This document shows, in pieces, positions 1 through 9,648 of a DNA stretch of 64,000 nt. The stretch spans positions 26,220,843 through 26,284,842 of the forward strand of contig OX243817.1 in NCBI GenBank assembly GCA_945859605.1, given 5' to 3'. The stretch comes from Lumbricus rubellus (taxonomy: Eukaryota; Annelida; Clitellata; Crassiclitellata; Lumbricidae). Position 1 is the first letter of the stretch, and each line of letters starts with the position of its first letter. The notes under the pieces were generated by a model. It had not been told where the DNA came from. It did no database searches and worked only from the letters and a program-made list of their open reading frames with translations. A program made the translations under genes and the position numbers.

Positions 1-450
1 ATAGGCTTACTTGTTTTTTATATGATATCTATTTCACTCCTATTTTTGTGTAAATTTTTATCTAGATTTTATTGCATGTTTTATAGGCTTAGGTTTTCTT
101 ATATGAACTCTATTTTATTCAAAATATATTAAACTCTTTATATCTATTTAATCGCAGGTTCTACAGGCTTGTGTGTTCTTTTTATGATAATATGATTTAA
201 CTGCATGTTATATAGGCTTATGTGTTCTTATATGATATCTATTTTATTCCAAATATTTTTTGACTTTTTAGATCTATTAGATTGATATTATATAGGATTA
301 TGTGTTCTTTAGTACCTTAGGCTTGTGTGTTCTTTTATGATATTTAATTACTGACGATTCATTCTGTTATATAGCTTATGTGCTCTTGTATGAAAGCTAT
401 TTTTCTTGACTTTTTATATCTATTAGCCTACACTGCAAATTTTATAGGAT
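1..450. repeat. Degenerate AT-rich tandem repeat
   Basis: A motif of the form TATAGGCTTATGTGTTCTTA followed by a T-rich stretch recurs about every 50-80 bp (near 3, 83, 163, 213, 293, 317, 371 and 443), with many substitutions. No coding potential is visible. This is old decayed satellite-like DNA. Confidence 0.6.
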
Positions 451-473
451 TAAATTGCTAAAATTTCCGTCCA

Positions 474-722
474 TTGGGATGAAACGTCCTGAGATGAAAC
501 GTCCTGGGATGAAACGTCCATTGGGATGAAACGTCCGGGGATGAAACGGACTGGGATGAAACGTCCCCTGGATGAAACGTCCTGGGATGAAACGTCCACT
601 GGATGAAACGTCCACTGGATGAACCGTCCGGGGATGAACCGTCCGGGGATGAAACGTCCACTGGATGAATCGTCCGGGATGAACCGTCCGGGGATGAATC
701 GTCCGAGGATGAAACGTCCGGA
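474..722. repeat. GGATGAAACGTCC minisatellite
   Basis: About 16 head-to-tail units of 14-17 bp built on GGGATGAAACGTCC, with variants such as GAACCGTCC and GAATCGTCC. The short open frames on the minus strand are products of the repeat. It abuts another minisatellite at 741. Confidence 0.9.
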
Positions 723-740
723 TACCCTCCTCTGCTCCAT

Positions 741-1072
741 TTGAATAATCAAATGCTATGCAGAAACTTGAATCGGAATAATCAAATGCTATGCTACAAC
801 TTCAATCGGAATAATCAAATGCTATGCAGAAACTTGAATCGGAATAATCAAATGCTATGCTATAACTTCAATCGGAATAATCAAATGCTATGCAGAAACT
901 TGAATCGGAATAATCAAATGCTTTGCAGAAACTTGAATCAGAATAATCAAATGAGCTATGCAGAAACTTGAATCAGAATAATCAAATGCTATGCAAGAAC
1001 TTCAATCGGAATAATCAAATGCTATGCAGAAACTTGAATCGCAATAATCAAATGCTATTCAGAAACTTGAAC
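741..1072 (+). repeat. 33-bp minisatellite, orientation 1
   Basis: About ten 33-bp units, each containing AATAATCAAATGCTATGC followed by AGAAACTTGAATCGG or a CTACAACTTCAATCGG variant. The unit length is divisible by three, so a repetitive open frame results, which I do not treat as a gene. The reverse complement recurs at 4864-5060 and 13268-13463, just downstream of the two paralogous membrane-protein genes. Confidence 0.9.
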
Positions 1073-1390
1073 TGCTGTCAGTCTGCTATTTAAGTAGGTC
1101 TATGGAATCGTGCCTAATCATACCACTGTTGGACTATAAGCCTACCAGTATAAGCTTACTGAGGAGGAATACGTTAAAATGTAGGGGCCTATACTCAGTT
1201 GGGCCTAGGTCTATAGAATTAGGCATAATGTAACAAAACCGGAATAGACAAAATGAAAAAGTCTTTTCATTTGAATAAATAAAAACGAAAAAAGACACGG
1301 AAAATAATATGACTTTGTTAGATATTGAACAGCATTTTATACCTAAAATTTGATCTTTTTCACAAAATATCACATATAACTGCACTAGGC
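1073..1390. repeat. Inverted copy of the 4.5-4.86 kb spacer
   Basis: Read on the minus strand this segment resembles 4490-4860 and 12830-13260. Shared blocks include the GTTCAAAATGTAACAAAGTC-like stretch, the TTTATTTATTCAAATGAAA-like stretch and the spacing of CCTACTCAGT blocks. With the adjacent minisatellite it forms one repeat module of about 650 bp present three times, once inverted. Confidence 0.7.
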
Positions 1391-1601
1391 AAACCTGTGC
1401 ACCATAGTTGTAAATAACGGTTTTTTCAGTTTTTTATTCTCTCCCAAAAAACCTGGTTTTTTCGGGTTTTTTTATTCCCATCGTTTTTTCTTTTTTCTTT
1501 AACTTTATTTATTCATTTACTTTCTGTTATTATTTTCCTAAATTTTAATTTATTCCTTATTCCTTATTATATTCCTTGTGTTTTCCGCCAACTCTCAAGG
1601 A

Positions 1602-1833
1602 TTCGGCGAAACTGCACAATCAGGGACCGCTATTAATAGATTTTAGGCGTCGTGAGGGTCGGTTAGGCTCAGGTTAGGCGTCGTAAGGGTCGGTTTGGGC
1701 TCAGGTTAGGCGTCGTGAGGGTCGTTTGGAGTTAGAATTAGGGCTAGGGTCGTCACTCTTTCCCAAATATTGAAAATATTAGCCTACGTAAGATCTACTA
1801 ATAGCGGTCCCCGATTGTACAGTTTCGCCGATT
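1602..1833. mobile_element. MITE-like element with 30-bp terminal inverted repeats
   Basis: The left end (GGCGAAACTG.ACAATC then GGGACCGCTATTA) is matched in inverted orientation at 1799-1831. Another copy of the right end sits at 1861-1891. The interior holds three copies of GGCGTCGTGAGGGTCG plus GTTAGG-type steps, and the same interior motif appears in the elements at 20925-21111 and 22168-22275. No coding potential, so probably a non-autonomous DNA transposon. I did not establish a target duplication. Confidence 0.75.
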
Positions 1834-2408
1834 CGGCGTACAGGGCATAATAATAATAATTAATAGCGGTCCCCGATTGTACAGTTTCGCCATCCTCATT
1901 TTCATGGTTTTTTATCGTTTTTTTTCTCGAAAAAACGAGGTTTTTCCGTTTTTTATTCCCTTTTTCATCGTTTTTTACATCTATGTTGTGCACTACGGAC
2001 AAAATGGCGGAGCTCAACGCTATTCAAACCATATTTTAACCAGATTTCTTAACTCTACGAAACCAAACCAAACCCGGTCAGAAACTAAACGATTCCTGAC
2101 TAGCTTCCGCTTATCAGCAAGCTAAACTAGTTAATATTTCTATAGTTAAACTGTTATTTCAACTTAACGCGCATTCCTGCTTCATCCACCATCATTTTGG
2201 CGTCACGAACTCACGATATATAATATACGGAGTCTATAATAGGCCTATGTATGGAGTCACACACACTGCACAACTCACTTGCGCCACCAAATGACGGGAG
2301 CCGACATTACAGTAAAGGATTATGCGAACGGTTCCACGACAACTTAGGCCTAGTAACTGTTGTCGTGACACCGATGCGAACATTGCATGTCCATTTGACA
2401 GTAAGGTA

Positions 2409-3223
2409 AACGTGTAGTTTAGCGTAATTAATTATTTCCACGCTTTTAACGACACAAAAAACGCCATAAATTATTCCTAATGGCTTGCAATGGTCTAACT
2501 CATCTCACAGAACACTTAAAATTTCGTAAGAATACGAATATTGACAGAAAATATGTTTTTAAAATGTCACATTTCCCATGCGAAATCGCCGTTCGAACCG
2601 CCATCGAACCACAACATCTGACCGGAAGTTGGGGTACGCGCCCAAACCATAGACGTATATGCGACTATAAATAACGCGTACGTCAAGACTTCGGTCCTAA
2701 GCTCAAAATGAGAAATAGAAGCTGGATGAAGGTATTTCTAGATGTGAAATAGAAGCCGGATTGATGAAAAAAACGTTTAAGTAATGGAAGCTGGATGGAG
2801 GTATTTTTATACCTGAAAGAGAAGCTGGGTTGACGAAAATAACGGGCGAGAAATAGAAGCTGGGGTAATAAAAATAATCAAGCTGAAATTGGAGCTGGAT
2901 TGAGGAAAAATAGTTATTATTGAAACAGAAGTTGGATTCATAAAACAACTGATGCAATTGAAAAAGCTGGACTATTTACTTACTTACTTATTAATTTTTG
3001 TTTGCCGCACGTCACTTCCGGAAAGGGTCGCATTTGAACAACAACATGAATCGGCGGTTTGTTACGACAAAATATTACAATTTTTCGTTCGAAATCCTTC
3101 TTTTTGAGACATTCTAAGTATAATCGTTCATCACTTTGGCAATAGCACGTTGACATAAATATTTTAAGACGCTTTTGTGCCATTATAAGCGTGGAAATAA
3201 TTAATTACGCTAAACTACACGTT
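2409..3223. repeat. Perfect 37-bp inverted repeat around 740 bp
   Basis: Positions 2409-2445 and 3187-3223 are exact reverse complements (37 bp), and weaker similarity continues inwards. Short open frames start just inside each arm (2480 plus, 3183 minus), but neither has a recognisable domain. This could be a foldback element or an inverted duplication. Confidence 0.7.
2700..2960. repeat. GAAGCTGGATT minisatellite
   Basis: Degenerate tandem units of roughly 30-36 bp with core AATAGAAGCTGGATTGATG. The same family occurs at 3388-3790, at 11400-11490 and, in reverse orientation, at 50370-50640. No coding signal. Confidence 0.75.
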
Positions 3224-3278
3224 CACCGAAATTATTACATATTCTTCCTGGAATTTAGATACTTCTGATAGACCTGAT

Positions 3279-3790
3279 ACGGTTCCACGACAACACAACT
3301 GGTTCACTGACAACTGGTTCAACGACAACTGGTTCACGGACAATTCGTTCACCGACAACTAGTTCACGACAACTGGTTTACGACAATATTATTGGAGTTG
3401 GATTGATGAAAATATTCTTGCTCAGACTAGAGCTGGATTGATGAAAATATTCTCGCTGAAATTGGAGTTTGATTGAACACAATTGTACATAGGTGGTAAT
3501 CCTCCGAACGGTGGTCCTAAGTTCAAAATACGGCTGTTGGTCGTACACAAGTGGGATTGATGAATAGAATTCTCGCTAAGTGGAAGTTGGATTCATAGAA
3601 AATAGTTTTTATTTAAATGGAAGCTGGATTGATGAAAATTTTCTGGCTTAAATTGGAGCTGGATTGATGAAAAACCTCTTAAGAAATGGAAGCTGGATAA
3701 AGGTATATATATTTATATCTGAAATAGAATCTGGATTAATGATAAAACGCTTGAGAAGTGGAAGCTAGATTAAGGTATTTTTACAGGACG
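3279..3790. repeat. Short tandem blocks GGTTCAC-ACAACT and GAAGCTGGATT
   Basis: From 3279 to 3390 there are about seven short units of GGTTCACCGACAACT type. From there to 3790 the GAAGCTGGATTGATGAAAA minisatellite resumes. The left edge of the segmental duplication lies inside this array near 3691. Confidence 0.7.
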
Positions 3791-4217
3791 TTCAATAATA
3801 CGAAATGGACCCTTATAAAAGGATGACCATTTATCCTTTTGGCCAGTCTTCCTACCTGGATACAAAAACCAAAGCCATACACCTGGTTCAAACTCATTCG
3901 GCCTAACCATTTGCTATAGCATGGCGTGAAGGGTACGAATAAATCTTTCTACGTGACCATTGTTACTGGGTTTGTACGACGTGGTGCGGATCTTGTCAAT
4001 TCCCATATACTGGCAAAGGTTTCAAAACAGCGTGGCCTCAATACAGGGACCCTGGACCGAGGGAGAACCTGTCTGGGCAGCGGACATCCATACCGAGTGA
4101 ACACTTGCAATTTTTAGGAAGTAGCCTAATCAATCACAGTAAGAATATACATGTACTTTGTGTCCTTTCGAAGAGGGCGGGTGTAGTTTATCAGATCGGT
4201 CCCAATATGATCCATAT
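3780..4217 (-). pseudogene. Ty3/gypsy integrase remnant (copy 1)
   Basis: Minus-strand translation in shifting frames gives integrase-like motifs: a MDHIGTDLI block carrying the first catalytic Asp, then YILTVID, then a KIRTTSYKPSNNGHVERF block with the third catalytic acid, then a basic YPGRK...KGPFRIIERP stretch typical of the C-terminal GPY/F-type region. In-frame stops and frameshifts break it several times, so it is a dead fragment. It lies inside the duplicated block and so predates the duplication. Confidence 0.8.
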
Positions 4218-4863
4218 GCAGGGCCGGATTAGGCCTAAGGCATGTTCAACATGTTCGGTCGAACAGGGGGCCCTACACTTTAGAGGCACACACATGCGAA
4301 AACATTTTAGGAAATTATAGGGCGACACGAAAGTTCGTTCACCGTTTTCAAAATGCGTTATCTCAGGAACGGCTTCATATTGCTTTATAATATTTTAGCA
4401 GTGCGTACATAAATCAAATTAAAGAAACTGGTACAAATTTGATTACGATCCGGTGCGTTTATATCATTAGACACTTCTTATCTTTACGAATAAGGTATGC
4501 TGTAGCTTAGGCCTACTGATAAAGTTGTACTATAATACTGCTATTTGCTGAGAAAGATCAAATTTTAAAGTATAAAATGCTGTTCAAAATGTAACAAAGT
4601 CATATTATTGTCCGTTTCCGTTTTCCCTGGTTTTTTCGTTTTTTATTTATTCAAATGAAACGACTTTTCCCGTGTTTTATTTTGTTTCTACCGCTTTGTT
4701 TACATCTAGCCTATGCCTAATTCTGTTTACCTACTGAGTATACGTTTTAACGCATAGACCTACTCAGTGGGCTAAGCCTATAGGTTACTCGTGGGCCTAT
4801 AGTCAAACAGTGGCATCGTTATATGTACGATACCATGGACCTACTTAAATAGTAGTTCAAATT

Positions 4864-5060
4864 TCTGAATAGCATTTGATCATTCCGATTCAAGTTTCTG
4901 CAAAGCATTTGATTATTCCGATTCAAGTTTCTGTAGACTATACTCACTATAGCATTTGATTATTTTGATTCAAGAGTCTGCATAGTAGCTATAGGCTATT
5001 TGATTATTTCGGTTCAGATTTCTGAATAGCATTTGATCTTTCTATTCTGCAGACTTTCTG
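4864..5060 (-). repeat. 33-bp minisatellite, reversed (copy 1)
   Basis: About five degenerate units of the family seen at 741-1072, in reverse complement (GCATTTGATTATTCCGATTC). It ends about 180 bp beyond the stop codon of the 5243-8908 gene, so it may fall within that gene's 3' untranslated region. Confidence 0.85.
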
Positions 5061-5242
5061 CATAGAATTAGTTCCATCGATTGTATTTTGAACGATAATT
5101 TCGGTATAATTTTAATAGAATTTGCAAAGTGGTCCTGAAACAAAAGTGAGCTTAACTTAATTGGTCAGATGCGCCGCCGCGTTCTTTCTCAGACGCCTGA
5201 CCGTTAAGGTAGGTTAAGGTTGGACAGTGTCAGAAGTTCCCT

Positions 5243-8200
5243 TTAAATTAACTCTCCTCCACTGCCCTCTTTTTCAGTGACGCCACCATCACTGAAGTAT
5301 TTTCTTGGATTAGGTCGTCTCTTGCTCCTTCTCAAACGTGTCCAACTTAAACCTCGTTTGCTAATCGGAACATCTGTTGCGTCCATTTTACTCTTCTCCG
5401 TTCTACAAAACTTCGACAAATGTTTGCACTCTTCGAAATCCTTCGGCAATATTATTAGTATTTCTACCTCTGGTCCATCAGGCATAGCACTAATAATTAT
5501 TTGTTTGCGCAGCAGTTTTATTAATTCACCTTTGTTGCTTATTTTTCTTGATGCAACACGATGATGCTGACCGCGCATTGAAGACTTAGAAGTACCCGGA
5601 ATATTTTCAGAGTTGCCTTCCTTCGAGTCATCCACGGGATTATCACACTCAATGGGATCATGATCATCGTCCGCCGAAACACCTTCCCTTCTTTGCTGCA
5701 TCTCGAAACCAAAATCTTTCAACGGCCAGAACTGGTAGAAATTCGTGACGACCTCGTTTAGTTTGTTCTTGAAGCTGACCGTTCCCATGTCGACGTCTGG
5801 CTTCGGCATGTGTATGAATTTTTTCAAGAGCAGCGGCACTGATCCTCCGGCAAGGGCAGCGATCGTCTGGGTCGTCGAAGACAGTCCGCTAGCAGATGCG
5901 AAAGACAGGATGGCAAGGAAGACGAAAATAACAAAAATGGCCATTTTTGTAAAAGACTTGAGCGCAGAAAAGAGACCATGATATATGGGTCCGGGTACAC
6001 CGGCAACCTTGATGTGACAAACTTCATCAAAAAGTTTCTTTGGAATTCGAGGCACATCTTCTTTGTCGACAAATAGAATGAGATCGTTAATAAACCAGTA
6101 ACGAGATATAGCCTTTGCAATATCATCTGATTGCTCATGCTTCCCTTGGTCGCTGAGTTCTTGAGATTTGAACCCAGTGTTCTCCTGTATATCGGACGGC
6201 TTGCTTGTCTCTTTTTCTACTCCCTTTACTCGGTCACAAACGGTGTTGAACAGAGCCTTGTTTAGCAGCAGGTATTTCTTCTCGACGTTGTTGAAGCTGT
6301 CGTAGATGTAGACGAGCATAAGCATGGCTAAAGAAGCGTACTTGAGCAGGGCACCAGCGTTGGCGATTACACCCATCATCGTGAAGAGTACGATCTCGAC
6401 GAGGAAACCAATGCACTCGGACAGAATTATCAGAACGGAGTACATAGCAGCGACACAGCACGTCGCTGTACACGTGTGAACTGCGATGTTTCTCCAACTG
6501 GATATCCAGTTATGCGGTTCTCTCCAGTACTGCGGTCTTGGTTTGCTCTGCGGTTCTGTCGTCTGCGTTTTCGCACTGTCTGACGGCTGAACCTCCTGGG
6601 TTGTTCGCTTGTTGCATACCATCTTGTCTACATCTGAGTCAGCCATGAATGTCGTCTTGACCATATTGCGCATATATTTGCCACTTTTGCGATCTTTCAT
6701 TTTTGTGTCGATGCTGCTCTGAGGTTCTGTCGTCTGCGTTTTCGTACTGTGTGACGGTTTAACCTGACTGTTGGACAGTTTCACCTGAGTTTTTCGCTTG
6801 CAGTTTACCATCTTGTCAACTTCTGAGTCAGCCATGAATGTCGTCTTGACCATCTTGCGCATATATATATCGTGTTCGGTATCTTTCGTTTTTGTGTCGA
6901 TGCTGATCTTTTCGTCGTAACCAAAGAATAACATCCAAAATGTTTTGATCTCGAACAATTGTTGACTACTTTCCATCGTTTTAACGAATTCTGGTATAAA
7001 AAGTCTGTCTTGGATTGACGTATTCGAATAGAAAAACATCCGTATTGTCAGATAGATTGTGGGTATACAGTAAGCAACAGAAACGATGCATGTAATGGGC
7101 AAAACGATTGACCAATAAATGAATACTAGGATGATTGCAAATATTCCAAACTGCTCAAAAGGCCAGATCACATTCGAAACGATCATATGCAGAACGTCAA
7201 ACCACGATACATTTTTAAGATCTTCAAAACTGCCGACAATGATCTTGTGAAACCAGCTTTCTTTCATCTTCGACGCGCAAGCAAAGGCTATAGCAATGGT
7301 GAAATAAATGACGTAAATACCGAGTAGCAAGGGGTGCGTAGGAAGCAGATAATGGACAAAACTGTTTTCGAAGCTGAGCTTTAGTCCCATCCTCGTCGCA
7401 GCCTCAGTTCGCGACATCACTTCGTCTTGTTCGAACAAGTAGAAGATGAGAAGGCGAAGATAATATGGTATTGGTAGAAGGAGAACAAGCAGAATGAGTC
7501 CGATCCCCTTCGAGAACATGATCCACCGAAAATCAGGCCATCTATTGCAGATGCTCTGTTTGCAGCAGTTGACAAATGGTCCCACTTCGCGTAGGTCACA
7601 GAAGAAAACAGAATTCAAAATCAATTTCAATAATCCAATGGGTACATCATTCTCCACAAGAAGCCGCGTGTAATGTACCAAGATCTGATATTCGTAGATG
7701 AAACTAACGAACGGTTTCCCATCCAGCAACTTGCAATTAGACCCAATGGAACGCTTCCTTTCGCGTAAAGATTTCATTAGCTTTGGTAGATCCTTGCATT
7801 CATGGTTCTTTAGATTGATGCATCTTTTCACTTTGAAGCGTTGAAGGTCACCTTCATCTTTGGAGAGCAGAATTGTCTTTTGTAGTGGTTCCTTTAATTT
7901 CACAACATATGGTATCTTTTGATTGACCAGTTTATAAATGGTGGAGAGGAAGATCAGAGGACCGAAAAGCAAAATCCCGTATCTAACAGTGGTTAGCATC
8001 AACCACATAAAACGAAGCCATTGGTTGGCATCATTTAACTCACACACCTTCGTAAGCGTAAGCTTATCAACGAAGCAACAGTTATCGGTGAACTTGGCGT
8101 AGCCAGACTGATTTATGATTTGTTTGTTACATACCCTACCTTCCTCGACGATCGACATATTTCCATCTTCTTTGAAGTCCCTCATCAGCAGCTGCCGGAC

Positions 8201-8908
8201 CAAATCCACTTTCTGTTCCTCTGGCAACTCTCCGATACATCCGCTGGGAATGTCTTCAAGTTCTACTTCCGTGGAGTTGGTTCCGGATGTCAGCGTCATG
8301 AGGGAGAGAACGCCGTAGTTGAAGGCGAGGGAGAGCAGGATCTGGCCTTGGTACGTCGATACCCGAGACCAAGTGTCAGCTTTGTGGTAACGAGTGACGT
8401 TGGTTGTCATCGGATTGCAGTTGTAATCCCTGAATGTCAGCTTGTACTCGATCAGTTTCAACATGTCCTCAGTCAATTTTTTCCGTATTTTACCGTGCAT
8501 CAGTGGGTCGACTGCACGAATACGACACCGTCGTTTTTTCCGCTGGCTAACATTTCTACTTGTTATCTGAGCTTCGGTTGAAAGTAGCTGGCGGTCATTT
8601 CTACCTGTTATCTGAACTTCGGTTGAAAGTAGCTGGCGGTCATTTCTACCTGTTATCTGAGCTTCGGTTGAAAGTAGCTGGCTGTCATTTCTACCTGTTA
8701 TCTGAGCTTCGGTTGAAAGTAGCTGGCGGTCATTTCTACCTGTTATCTGAACTTCGGTTGAAAGTAGCTGGCGGTCATTTCTACCTGTTATCTGAGCTTC
8801 GGTTGAAAGTAGCTGGCTGTCATTTCTACCTGTTATTTGAGCTTCGGTTGAAAGTAGAAATGCCAACACTATTAAAGTGATCCGTAGACTAATGGAAATT
8901 GTCTGCAT
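5243..8908 (-). CDS. Multi-pass membrane protein with N-terminal 15-aa repeats (paralog A)
   Basis: Single-exon frame of 1221 codons plus stop; family not recognised. I chose the ATG at 8908. The frame stays open to 8965, but the codon there is GTG, and a typical signal peptide (ISISLRITLIVLAFLL) follows directly after 8908. Residues about 18-122 are seven 15-residue repeats (LLSTEAQITGRND[S/R]Q). A Cys-rich, probably extracellular part with N-glycosylation sequons follows to about residue 295. Hydrophobic segments lie near 300-322, 463-491, 521-544, 578-602, 603-626, 810-854, 855-871, 988-1007 and 1009-1027. A cytosol-like region (669-788) holds two tandem copies of a block of about 60 residues containing MVKTTFMADS. 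The tail is charged. It is a close paralog of 13562-16900 with a C-terminus about 30 residues shorter. The function cannot be inferred from sequence alone. Confidence 0.85.
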   Translation of the reverse strand: MQTISISLRITLIVLAFLLSTEAQITGRNDSQLLSTEAQITGRNDRQLLSTEVQITGRNDRQLLSTEAQITGRNDSQLLSTEAQITGRNDRQLLSTEVQITGRNDRQLLSTEAQITSRNVSQRKKRRCRIRAVDPLMHGKIRKKLTEDMLKLIEYKLTFRDYNCNPMTTNVTRYHKADTWSRVSTYQGQILLSLAFNYGVLSLMTLTSGTNSTEVELEDIPSGCIGELPEEQKVDLVRQLLMRDFKEDGNMSIVEEGRVCNKQIINQSGYAKFTDNCCFVDKLTLTKVCELNDANQWLRFMWLMLTTVRYGILLFGPLIFLSTIYKLVNQKIPYVVKLKEPLQKTILLSKDEGDLQRFKVKRCINLKNHECKDLPKLMKSLRERKRSIGSNCKLLDGKPFVSFIYEYQILVHYTRLLVENDVPIGLLKLILNSVFFCDLREVGPFVNCCKQSICNRWPDFRWIMFSKGIGLILLVLLLPIPYYLRLLIFYLFEQDEVMSRTEAATRMGLKLSFENSFVHYLLPTHPLLLGIYVIYFTIAIAFACASKMKESWFHKIIVGSFEDLKNVSWFDVLHMIVSNVIWPFEQFGIFAIILVFIYWSIVLPITCIVSVAYCIPTIYLTIRMFFYSNTSIQDRLFIPEFVKTMESSQQLFEIKTFWMLFFGYDEKISIDTKTKDTEHDIYMRKMVKTTFMADSEVDKMVNCKRKTQVKLSNSQVKPSHSTKTQTTEPQSSIDTKMKDRKSGKYMRNMVKTTFMADSDVDKMVCNKRTTQEVQPSDSAKTQTTEPQSKPRPQYWREPHNWISSWRNIAVHTCTATCCVAAMYSVLIILSECIGFLVEIVLFTMMGVIANAGALLKYASLAMLMLVYIYDSFNNVEKKYLLLNKALFNTVCDRVKGVEKETSKPSDIQENTGFKSQELSDQGKHEQSDDIAKAISRYWFINDLILFVDKEDVPRIPKKLFDEVCHIKVAGVPGPIYHGLFSALKSFTKMAIFVIFVFLAILSFASASGLSSTTQTIAALAGGSVPLLLKKFIHMPKPDVDMGTVSFKNKLNEVVTNFYQFWPLKDFGFEMQQRREGVSADDDHDPIECDNPVDDSKEGNSENIPGTSKSSMRGQHHRVASRKISNKGELIKLLRKQIIISAMPDGPEVEILIILPKDFEECKHLSKFCRTEKSKMDATDVPISKRGLSWTRLRRSKRRPNPRKYFSDGGVTEKEGSGGELI
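6545..6904 (-). repeat. Duplicated 60-residue cytosolic block in paralog A
   Basis: Two adjacent copies of a segment running from SIDTK.KD through MVKTTFMADS to TQTTEPQS. Paralog B has one copy and instead carries several QVKLSNS-type heptads. The repeat keeps the frame. Confidence 0.85.
8543..8857 (-). repeat. 45-bp coding repeat, seven units
   Basis: Seven in-frame 45-bp units begin inside the end of the signal peptide. Variants run in the order A, B, C, A, B, C, D, so the array grew partly by duplicating a 135-bp three-unit block. Units alternate between N-D-S (a glycosylation sequon) and N-D-R (none). Paralog B has a single unit. Confidence 0.95.
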
Positions 8909-9012
8909 CTTGCACTGTTTTGTTTCTCTGTAACTATAGAGACCTAATTTTAACAAGTTTTTCACAATTCACAATTTCTGTCAGTTAGCCTATTACTAGG
9001 AAGTGTAACTTA

Positions 9013-9021
9013 CTTATAAAG
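9013..9021 (-). promoter_or_regulatory. Candidate TATA box of paralog A
   Basis: CTTTATAAG on the minus strand lies about 105 bp upstream of the ATG at 8908 and is conserved at 17000-17008 upstream of paralog B. The position fits a transcription start near 8985. This is inferred from motif and spacing only. Confidence 0.45.
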
Positions 9022-9146
9022 GCACGAAATATATGTGGCTTGCTGAACCATAGATTGTCCTTTACATATTGCAGATAATTATGGCCAACATTATAATTCG
9101 ACACCAAATTGGCTCTGCTAATGGTTTCATAACACCAGATCCCTGG

Positions 9147-9147
9147 A

Positions 9148-9197
<50 letters not shown>
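9147..9197. repeat. (TA)n microsatellite
   Basis: About 24 TA units. A shorter TA tract sits at the equivalent place in copy 2 (about 17137-17165). Confidence 0.95.
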
Positions 9198-9199
<2 letters not shown>

Positions 9200-9414
9200 C
9201 TGGGCCTCGGACTTCTACTGAAACAATTATATTTCACAACCATCATGCAACACGATCGGGGCCTTGAGTTATAGCTTCGTTTATTATAAATTTGAAAACG
9301 AGACAAATCCGGGTTACCCAGTTGCATGTCGAAGCGCATAAAATGGAAACAGACAAGGCTAATGCGCACAGAACTATGTCGCTATTGGCCGCCATCTATA
9401 ATTCACACACACAT

Positions 9415-9648
9415 AATTATTATTGTAATTTTAAATTTATTGTTATTATTATTTTTTTGTGCCCTGAGGTACTTCGTTCCCCCAGGGGCTTATAAAATAT
9501 TAAAAGCAATGTGCCTGGAACGGCACTATTATTATTATTATTATTATTATTATTTATTTTTTATTTGTTATTTTTTTTGCCCCGAGGTAAACATGATCCC
9601 TCGGGGACTTCAACTCTCTCGATAAAAACAAATTGTCTGGAATGGACC
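9415..9648 (-). mobile_element. Two LINE 3' ends in tandem with terminal hairpins
   Basis: On the minus strand the 3' end of the LINE at 9649-10523 reads as a hairpin (arms CCCCGAGG and CCTCGGGG, around 9579-9606) followed by an A-rich tail and (TAA)n at 9526-9555. A second similar end follows at once: hairpin arms CCCTGGGG and CCTCAGGG around 9461-9488, then an A/T tail. The paired hairpin-plus-tail architecture suggests one LINE copy inserted at the tail of another of the same family. Confidence 0.65.

Larger units (their letters stand above)
3691..9390. repeat. Segmental duplication, copy 1
   Basis: This block matches 11400-17683 in the same orientation and order: integrase remnant, GCAGGGCCGGATTA segment, spacer, reversed 33-bp minisatellite, membrane-protein gene, AT microsatellite, and a final segment ending near AATGCGCACAGAACTATGTC. 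Differences are the insertions in copy 2 (12093-12730 and 13182-13254), the coding-repeat expansions in copy 1, and rearranged microsatellite DNA at the right end. It is a proximal direct duplication rather than two independent insertions. Confidence 0.9.

Noticed and set aside
741..971. 76-codon Asn/Leu-rich open frame
   Set aside because: Product of the 33-bp minisatellite; no start context or domain.
8120..8880. Plus-strand open frames opposite paralog A
   Set aside because: Antisense shadows of the real coding strand; the repetitive part mirrors the 45-bp repeats.
8909..8965. Extended N-terminus of paralog A (and 16901-16957 for B)
   Set aside because: The upstream initiation codon is GTG in both copies; the ATG before the signal peptide is the credible start.
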